Shown here piece by piece: positions 56,201 through 64,000 of a stretch of DNA of 64,000 nt. How positions within the stretch are numbered: the first letter of the stretch is position 1; every line of letters begins with the position of its first letter. The position numbers were made by a program, and so were the translations under genes. The notes beneath the pieces are model-generated. The model was not told where the DNA came from, ran no database searches, and saw only the letters and a list, made by a program, of their open reading frames with translations. Source of the stretch: Filosporella fistucella (taxonomy: Eukaryota; Ascomycota; Leotiomycetes; Helotiales); assembly GCA_030077755.1 (NCBI GenBank), contig JAQJZZ010000018.1, forward strand, positions 1,922,001 through 1,986,000. Direction: 5' to 3'.

Positions 56201-58207
56201 CTGGTGATTTGTCTGATTTTCACCATCAAGCGGATTGTCTCGAGGACTTTCCTCTACGGTAGGAGAGAGAACACTCATTGACTTGACTCCGGAAAGCCTT
56301 TGCTGATTGGACTTATGATTTGCTTTGGATCTTTGCTTCTTGACTTTGAGGGTACCACCCAGATTTGTCCCATTTGATTCACCAGCGGCTTCAAGTGCCT
56401 TATTTGTACCTATAATAGATTCAGCATGCGCTCCTCGGGTTATGATAATAGTACTGTACGTTGGGCAGGAGTAGGGGAGACACTTCGATCGAAATTGCTT
56501 CGAGGTGACTTGAAATTCTCCCAGTCCGGAGGTTTACGAAGAGCAAAGGTCTCGGAAGCTGAAGGTCGGAGAATAGGCAACTTAGCACCTCTAGCGGCAA
56601 GACTCTGGGTACTTGCGACTAATTTGAGAGCATGGAGACTCCTCATATGCCGGACCACGTCACGCCAATGGGTTATGAGCATTTCCGTTATCCCATTCGC
56701 GACTTTAATCTTATCCACATGTGTATTAAATGTGCTACCCTCATCCCCACTCTTGCCCTTCTTATTCCTTTCCTTTCGGGATTTTGGAGGACTGATTGGA
56801 AGTAGTATTAGACCACCATGTGGGTTTGCAAGCCGCATCGAATAGTCTCCTAAATAGTCGCCGACGAGGAGAGGTCCAAAAACAATACCCAAGGGACGAT
56901 ATCCCATCAGATCAGAAGTAGGTAATGGCCTTCCGCGATCATCCTCTCTTGGAGCAGTTTCTGCAGCTCTTCCAATCATGGATAGGAGGCCAAACACTGC
57001 ACAAATGAGCTCTCTTCGGTACTGGGACCGCAGAGTTGAAATGGCTAAAGCAATTAATCTACCACGGACTTTGCTCTGTTTCGTTCTAGTCAATTCCGGA
57101 TCGCCACGAAGTTGTGTCTGTATTGAGATAAAAGCGTTCAAAAGTGGCAATGAGCCTAGAATCCCTCCAGGTAAACCTGACAAGAATTTCTTGAAAGCTG
57201 AAGCAACGTCATGAACATCGCATCTAATATGCTCTGGTAATGTAGGGCATCGAACCGTTCCAGCGATGATCTGCCCCTCTTCATCCATAGAACAGTAGTG
57301 ACTATATAGAGATGAAACTGCGTTTTGGGAGCCTGGGATGCGAAAAACACCTCTGGTCGAGGGTGCTATTGCTTTCTTAGCAGAGAAACCACAAGATTGG
57401 CATGTGTATTACCGTGTTGCACAAGGTATTGGGCTGTAGCACGAAAGCATGTTGGTACAGATAAGCTACCAGCCGCATATTCTGTGGGGAGATACAATAG
57501 GCTCGATCCGCAGAGTCGAACGAGTTCCTGCAAATCCTTGTCTTTCAACTTGTCTTTCTTGAGCTTGAAGCGGAGCGAGTCACTGATGCTGCGTCGATGT
57601 TTCAAATGGCGTTCTGGTTTCTGCTTTACACTCTGAGAGGAGGAGGTTTGCCTGAAAATCTTTCGAGAAAACCAACTGGGAGGTTTTTCGGCGGAATCCG
57701 GATCATACTTCGAAGAGTTAATGTCTAATCCAAATTGAGGCTATGTCTTACATTGAAAAGCTGATCGTCTTCAGGGACAATCTCCCGAATTCCATGCTGT
57801 AAAATGTTAGAATGTCTCGGAGAGAGAATGATCCTACGCACCTTTTTAGCAAGACGATTGTATTCTTGAATAAAAACTGATCGGTCTTCAATTTCATCTT
57901 GATCAGACAACACATCCCCGCTTGACGAGGTCCAAGTGTTACTGGTGCGAGCAGCTCTTCTTCTGGCATCTGGCTGAGTATCCACTTGCACATCAGATAA
58001 TTGAGGTTGGGTTTGCGATCCTGCCAAAGCTTGTCGTGAGTCGGTATTCGCGATTGGATCTTTGTGTCCTGGCTCTTTCGAGTTGTACAAAAGCTCCTGC
58101 GCGATTCTCATGTTTTCAGTAGAACGACTCAAGGACTCTGTCCGGTGAACCTCTGATAATGCAGCTAATGATGAACGAGGAATAATAGCAACAATGTCAG
58201 AAGACAT
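53237..58207 (-). CDS. Rho GTPase-activating protein with long disordered region and coiled coil
   Basis: It stimulates GTP hydrolysis on a Rho-type GTPase, so it likely acts in polarity or septation; the target is unknown. Five exons on the minus strand: 58207-57842, 57796-57752, 57707-57413, 57365-56460 and 56409-53237 (introns of 45, 44, 47 and 50 bases), giving 1594 residues. The RhoGAP domain (~205-440) starts FGSSLLYLPTEYAAGSLSVP-like (read CGSSLLYLPTEYAAGSLSVP) and has the arginine finger at ~244 in TRGVFRIPGSQNAV, reached only after splicing intron 3. Further parts are SAFKKFLSGLPGGILGSLPL and LMGYRPLGIVFGPLLVGDYL. About 900 residues of Ser/Pro/Arg-rich disorder follow. A coiled coil near the C-terminus is RVRILQRQISAKNEEIQQLR through LREAKREIQMWIGRAEAAEK. 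The first 100 residues are also disordered. Confidence 0.9.
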
Positions 58208-58605
58208 TTTGTTTCAGTAAGATCCTTCAATAATTGTAAAAGTGAGAAATCTGGCAAAGGTGAAAACTGTTCTGTTACCATTTCAACACGGCAGGTACAA
58301 GAATGCCCCTTCCTAATTTGAAATTCAACCAAATGCACCTTGAATTTAAATTTATACCCGTAAAACAGGGTCGAAATATAGGATTGGCTCTGAATTACAC
58401 CAAACACCGTATGTTCCAGTCAGTATAGATCTGCCTTATGGGATGAAATCTGGAGAATGGAGAAAATCCGTGGTATTATGAAGAGAGAACCAAGGAAATC
58501 TAATGAACCTCGCATCAAGATATGCCCAAGTCTGGCCCCATACGCCTTTTCGCTATGCAACGCCATCCCATCCAGAGAACCCTCGTAAACCTGTCCCTTT
58601 TGTGC
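58208..58605. other. Short intergenic region between RhoGAP start and SNF4 end
   Basis: About 400 bases that hold the RhoGAP promoter and the SNF4 3' end. No distinct site was recognised. Confidence 0.5.
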
Positions 58606-59967
58606 CTAGTCATCTGTCTCTCCATAAAGCAGGACATACTTTAGAATGTCGGAAAGTGATATAACACCTCTAAGACGGTTCTCATCATCGATCACAACCA
58701 GCCGATGAACTCTGGACTTCCGAATGGTATCGAATATCGAATCTAGTCTGTCTTCTTCACTGCATGTGTAGATTCCTGCGAAATCCTCGGCTCTCTTTGA
58801 CAGTGCGTCTCCAACACTGGTAGTAAGCTCATCGTATGCCCCACCTTTGATAATTGCAATGACATCAACTGCCTCGAATACATTCAGCACCCGCTTCTCT
58901 GTGTCAACGATAGGCACACTTGAGATACTGTATTTGACCATCATATGAATCACATCGATCACAGAGGTATCTATGGTTGCTGTCTGCAAGTCGCCGTATG
59001 TTCCGAGACCAATATCCGAGACACTTTTCTTCAACATTTCTGTCTCAGTGACATTGACAGCTATGAACTTGAGTAGCCTGTACTGGGTTATAACACTGAC
59101 GACCATCTCTCGTCCTGTCTCATCGTCGATGTCGACAAGCGGAATACGGCGAGCTCGAGTCTTCAGCATTTGGCGACATGCTTCGTAAAGAGGCTTGGAG
59201 GGGTGAACGGACAACGTCTCGAGCGGTAATACATTGATAGCCTTTTCGATATCTAGTAGAGTTCAGCCTAATTCACAAGCCATAGATGTGTGTAGCCATA
59301 CCTCTCAAACTGCTCAGCCGGAATTGGTCGATTTGGCTGAGGGCGTCTGGATTTTGCCAGTAGTATTGGACGACATTGATATAATCGGAGGTAGTCAGGA
59401 GACCAGCGAATGTAGAGGTGTGCGAATCCCAAAGAGGAGCAGAGACGATGCCTGATTGATCGTCCCATATTAGTAAGAGTTTGTGAGGATGGCTGCAGGA
59501 GGCATACCGTTCTGAAGGAGGATGGTCAAGCTCTTCTTCACAAGGAGATCGGTGTTGAGGATGATGAGTCGGAATGAGAGGGGTAGCACATCGTAACTGG
59601 TTCGTATCTTCAGGAAATTCCTAATGGCATTCTGTAAAGATCCAAGCAGTCAGCCTCGTGGGGTCCTTGGAGTGCTTCGCACATGCAATCGCCGCGCAAC
59701 GCAGCGCAACTCCAGGTCGCAAGCATAGCTCTGTATCGACGCGGGATGATCACATCGAGGGGTACTCACCAAACCGCTCAGTTGGTCCTTGTCAACAGCA
59801 CTCAACGGCTTGTCCTGCATCGCGCGATTTTGACCTCGGGGAAGAAGGAAAGTAGAAGGTTGGGCAATCAGAGTTGGCTCGTGACCGTATCCGACGTTCG
59901 CTGTCGATTTCGAGAGGTCGCTGGGATTGGTTAGGCCCGTGAGCTGGTCTTCAGCCATATCAGACAT
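58606..59967 (-). CDS. SNF4: AMP-activated protein kinase gamma subunit
   Basis: This is the nucleotide-sensing regulatory subunit of the SNF1/AMPK complex, which controls growth on alternative carbon sources. Four exons on the minus strand: 59967-59770, 59631-59508, 59451-59302 and 59252-58606 (introns of 138, 56 and 49 bases), giving 372 residues. Four CBS repeats are visible. CBS1 spans the exon junctions (RTSYDVLPLSFRLIILNTDL; SAPLWDSHTSTFAGLLTTSD). CBS2 has KTRARRIPLVDIDDETGREM, CBS3 has MMVKYSISSVPIVDTEKRVL, and CBS4 has RKSRVHRLVVIDDENRLRGV near the C-terminus. The first 65 residues are a fungal-type extension, partly disordered. With the GH5 cellulase in the same window this is only a proximity, not an operon. 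Confidence 0.95.
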
Positions 59968-62059
59968 GGCTTAAGGCTGATGGCATTAGGGGTGAAATGG
60001 GTGAAGGAGATTGAGAGGAGGTAATGAGAATTTAATTTTGATGCTCGATGCCAGTATTTACGAGATGGGGATGTTTAGGTAGATTTCGAGTCCAGATTTC
60101 TGGTTTCTGAGGTGGAACCTCTTGTGGTCTTCCCAGCTTTGATTGGGGTAGCGATCGCCAGTAGACGTGGGGTTGAATTTTCACGTGTGAGCGGGAGGGA
60201 GGATTTAGAAGGAGGTTCTAACTTGCAAAGTTGATTACCGTACTTGATATACAACTTCACGTTGATTAGGATTTGAGGTTCTAGTGTTATCTTAGTGTAA
60301 GAGGTGGCAATAAAGTCTTGAGTCGTTATTAAGGACGTGAATGTTGGTATGTATATTCACATTCTACGAATATATTGTCTTCACAAGCTTAGAAACGATG
60401 TACTAGGTGGTCGGACAATTATTGAGAGCTCCTCAGGAGTTGTTCTTTGACGCTCTGTTAATAAGGGTAATTCAAGTTCCGGCCTAACTTAAGCAAGTCG
60501 TCTATTTCTGAAGTACCAGCTGCAATCAGGCTATTAGAGTACATAGGTACTCTTATCAACCGTAATCGTGATAAGGAGCCCTCCATCCCTATCCGTGCCC
60601 GTATCTCTCCTTGCAATTGTCCGAGCCTCAGCATCAAAGCTCCAGATTATTGTCGAGGCTGAGAAATAGGTACCTGTGTACCAAGGCACGGTCCGGTGTT
60701 CCGATTGTGGCATCTTGTTCAACAACTACGGAGGTACTCCATTGCAATCTCGTTTTGGCCCAAATCATGGAGTCACAATGTATAGCACCATCATGGTCGG
60801 TCCGTAACATGCTCGATATTCCAGAACAACCTCGTTGGATGTCCCTTACTCCACATCTCCCAACCCAAATGTCAACGGCTCACTAGCCAATATTGGTGGT
60901 CAACACCAGCCGTTCTCATAAACCTTACCACAGGGACATGGAAATATCATTATTCCGGAAATCGTCTTGAGCGAAAGTGTTACCGTTCCACAAGGGTTGA
61001 GCATAGGCTAGGGAGAGTGGCATTCAGAGTTCCGAGTCTAGCAATGGCAATTCGAAAGCTGTTTTACTGGAATTCTAAAGCTACCTTACCGGATTCTGCT
61101 TGTTAGGTAACAGTGATTCAGGTAGGCTGAAGACGATGAAAACATATCATTATCTACAAGCTATATCCACTTTACAGGCAACTCTGTCGACAACGATAGA
61201 GTCGACATTCTCAACGCCGTTTGTGAATTAACAAAAGTCAAGGGGATGAAGTATCTAGCATGAGTCGGAATACCTAGACTTTGCCTCCGTACCATGGTAG
61301 AAATCGAAATGGAATATTGAATGTCTCGCTTTTTGGACTTACTTCTTCCATGGTTGAACATAGTAACGCAATGCAAGCAAATTACCCCAGGGTGGAAGTG
61401 TTATTATTCCAACTCAGATGTTGTTTACACTGCTATGAATAAAGGTTGTGTCTCTTGACCATGATTCAAAGACATAATTGTCGTCTGATAGATCGTAAAT
61501 ATGCCATGTGACGTTTGCAAAATGTACCTAGAGAAGTAGAGGGAGGGTGAGGAAAATTAGGCGAGGCTTCCAAACATCCCTCACAGACAGCGGCGACTTG
61601 CACCTGCCCTCGCCCTGACCCTGGCCTCCGCTCAATGCCTGCACTTGTGCTCCCGGCAACGCCAAGTAATCCGCCGTCGCTGGCAGGCTCAGCGAGGCAG
61701 CGAGGCAGCCCAGTAGCAGCTACCTCCAGCCCAGAACCGCCGTAGAGGTATGGTAAGGTATCTCGCCTCGTCAACGCAAGGCAAGCTCACCTCGTCGATC
61801 CATCCAGCTTTTTGGCAACGGCAACGACTCTCCACAACGCATCCACCTTCTTCGTTTCTTGCACCAACAACCTTTTTCTATCACCTCTTTTCCTTCCTTT
61901 CGCTCTGAATGGCCTTTGAGCCACCGTTTGTACCACCACTTCTCGCTTGACCGCACCCTCCTTTCTGCTTTTGCCTTGATACACATCCCCCTCGCATTCC
62001 AACAAACATTAGATTTCGAAGACGATAAACCGCCAGTCCTGCGGGACCACAACTTGGAG
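59968..62059. other. Divergent intergenic region between SNF4 and VAC8, about 2.1 kb
   Basis: Both genes start from here. The end next to VAC8 (61800-62050) is C/T-rich, as expected of a fungal 5' leader. ORFs at 61466-62130 on the minus strand are shadows of this leader. A CACGTG word occurs near 60182. No RNA gene was recognised. Confidence 0.5.
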
Positions 62060-63772
62060 ATGGGTGCTTGCGGATCTTCATGCTGCGGAGGTATGCAAAC
62101 AGGTTTTGTATTAGCATCGTCGACATGCATGCTGACGACTCGCAGGCAAATCTCGCGATGGCTTATACGAACCAGTCCTCGCTGAGAGTGAGAGAGAAGC
62201 TGTGGCAGATTTACTTCAATATCTAGAGAACGTATGAGAGACTCCTACGATTCGAGCTGGGTTGAGACTGATAAATGCAGCGTGGGGAGACAGACTTCTT
62301 CTCCGGTGAACCCTTACGAGCCTTGAGCACTTTGGTCTTCTCAGATAATGTAGACCTTCAACGCAGTGCCAGTCTGACATTCGCCGAAATAACAGAACGA
62401 GGTATGTTTCCTCATATCACTACATGCCGAATGAGACCACTTCCAATGGGACTTGATGGGACTTGATGGGACTTGATGGACTTGATGGACTTGAATCGTA
62501 CTTGAATGGGAGATTCCCAGGCGGATTCGTTTCGTATTTTTTTGTTACATGGGCCAATGTCCCAGATTAGATACTGACTACTTTTTAGATGTCCGCGAAG
62601 TTGATCGTGATACGCTGGAGCCAATACTTTTCCTTTTGCAGAGCCCCGATATTGAGGTTCAGCGAGCTGCCAGTGCGGCTCTGGGCAATCTCGCAGTGAA
62701 CAGTGAGTGGTATTGAAATGCTGTTGATGTTGAATGTTCTCTGATATACTGCAGCTGAGAATAAGGTTGCTATCGTTCTCCTCGGCGGGCTTACTCCTCT
62801 CATCCGCCAGATGATGTCGCCAAATGTCGAAGTGCAGTGCAATGCTGTCGGATGTATTACGAACCTAGCAACACATGAAGATAATAAAGCCAAAATCGCA
62901 AGATCAGGAGCCTTGGGACCTCTGACACGATTGGCAAAATCGAAGGATATGCGAGTTCAGAGAAATGCAACGGGGGCGCTCTTGAACATGACACACTCTG
63001 GTAAAGTTTTACACACAATTATGATCAGAATGACTAACTGAATGTACCAGACGAAAACCGACAGCAATTAGTGAACGCTGGCGCCATACCTGTCTTAGTC
63101 CAACTCCTCTCTTCCTCGGACGTTGATGTTCAATACTACTGCACAACTGCACTGAGCAATATTGCGGTTGATGCCAATAACAGGAAAAAATTAGCACAAA
63201 ATGAGAACAGGCTCGTTCAATCTCTAGTCAATCTCATGGACTCATCATCTCCCAAAGTACAATGCCAAGCCGCCCTCGCTCTGCGAAACCTTGCGTCAGA
63301 CGAAAAGTACCAGCTCGAAATTGTTCGTGCTCGTGGCCTCGCACCTCTACTCCGACTACTTCAGTCCTCATATCTGCCGCTTATCCTCTCAGCCGTTGCT
63401 TGCATTCGCAATATTTCTATCCATCCACTCAACGAATCTCCAATTATCGATGCTGGCTTCTTGAAGCCGTTGGTTGATCTTTTAGGATCTACAGACAATG
63501 AGGAAATACAATGCCATGCTATATCCACACTTCGAAATCTGGCCGCCAGTTCTGATCGCAACAAGGCGCTTGTGCTGGAAGCTGGCGCTGTGCAAAAGTG
63601 CAAGCAACTTGTTCTCGAAGTACCATTGAGTGTGCAATCTGAGATGACAGCAGCCATTGCTGTATTGGCCCTCAGTGACGATTTGAAAACCCATCTATTG
63701 AATCTAGGAGTGTTTGATGTGCTCATCCCATTGACAGATTCTGAGAGTATTGAAGTTCAAGGCAATAGTGCC

Positions 63773-63807
<35 letters not shown>

Positions 63808-64000
63808 GTCGCGCTCAGCTGGTTGTGTAATTGAGGGCTAACATGGCGCTCAGTGGGGGACTACTCTATTTTCATTCAGAACTGGACTGAGCCCAACGGA
63901 GGTATCCACGGTTATTTGAAACGATTCCTTGCTAGTGGAGACGCAACTTTCCAGCATATCGCAATTTGGACCCTTTTGCAGCTCCTCGAATCGGAGGACA
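62060..64000 (+). CDS. VAC8: Vacuolar armadillo-repeat protein VAC8 (3' truncated by window)
   Basis: VAC8 is a palmitoylated scaffold on the vacuole membrane needed for vacuole inheritance, fusion, nucleus-vacuole contact and autophagy. Exons are 62060-62090, 62146-62231, 62281-62401, 62589-62702, 62755-63000, 63051-63800 and 63854 to beyond the right edge. The intron lengths are 55, 49, 187, 52, 50 and 53. The N-terminus [12 protein letters not shown] has the myristoylation Gly2 and Cys4, Cys8 and Cys9 for acylation. Tandem Arm repeats follow, e.g. [80 protein letters not shown] and [20 protein letters not shown]. About 500 residues are visible; the usual length is ~550-580, so only the last Arm repeat and tail are missing. 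Intron 3 is enlarged by a tandem repeat. Confidence 0.95.
62451..62510. repeat. Tandem repeat inside VAC8 intron 3
   Basis: Units ACTTGATGGG, ACTTGATGGG, ACTTGATGG, ACTTGATGG, then two diverged units ACTTGAATCGT and ACTTGAATGGG run head to tail. The array makes this intron 187 bases, against 49-55 for its neighbours. Confidence 0.85.

Noticed and set aside
1..64000. CRISPR array, prophage, rRNA operon or biosynthetic gene cluster
   Set aside because: None of the required repeats, core enzymes or rRNA sequences was seen; the single SDR has no partner genes.

Overview
The window is nuclear DNA of a filamentous ascomycete. Genes carry many short GT-AG introns, mostly about 45-125 bases, with CTAAC/CTAAT-type branch sites. 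Gene density is about one gene per 2.5-3 kb, and untranslated and intergenic stretches are long. Several families are typical of filamentous fungi: an Ams2/Spt21-like GATA-type regulator, a Woronin-sorting-type PMP22 protein, a Pex11-like protein and a GH5 cellulase. Protein style and intron layout suggest a Leotiomycete, possibly Sclerotiniaceae; that assignment is inference. No bacterial, viral or organellar segment was seen.

Layout, left to right. 0-4.5 kb: the end of a Ser/Thr-rich surface protein, a doubtful ORF, then two mitochondrial large-subunit ribosomal protein genes (mL38 and uL4m) transcribed divergently from a 142-base gap. 4.5-14 kb: a bZIP transcription factor set in long non-coding DNA, with about 6.2 kb upstream holding no recognisable gene. 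14-23 kb: RPA subunit 3, the Ams2/Spt21-like protein, 3-hydroxyisobutyryl-CoA hydrolase and SmD2. 24-34.4 kb: dihydroxyacetone kinase, exosome cap protein Csl4, PIF1 helicase and decapping enhancer EDC3. 36-44 kb: a Cys-rich protein of unknown function, a PMP22/Mpv17 membrane protein, an orphan protein and a Pex11-like protein. 46-53 kb: a short-chain dehydrogenase, a secreted GH5 endoglucanase and an orphan membrane protein. 53-64 kb: a 1594-residue RhoGAP, the AMPK gamma subunit SNF4, and VAC8, which is cut by the right edge.

This is mainly a housekeeping block rather than one pathway. Genome maintenance and chromatin (RPA3, Ams2/Spt21, PIF1) and RNA metabolism (SmD2, Csl4, EDC3) are well represented. 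Exon structures were assembled by hand from splice signals and reading phase; all totals close in frame.

The most interesting non-genic signal is a pair of diverged copies of a tRNA-headed short interspersed element (about 27.61-27.81 kb on the minus strand and 35.42-35.63 kb on the plus strand). They share a Pol III A box, an internal core and a common 3' end. Other notable points are a GC-AG intron inside the Walker A codons of PIF1, a CCHC zinc knuckle in PIF1, a GATA-like finger with a 70-residue loop in the Ams2/Spt21 protein, and MBF/SBF-like promoter boxes upstream of three S-phase-type genes.
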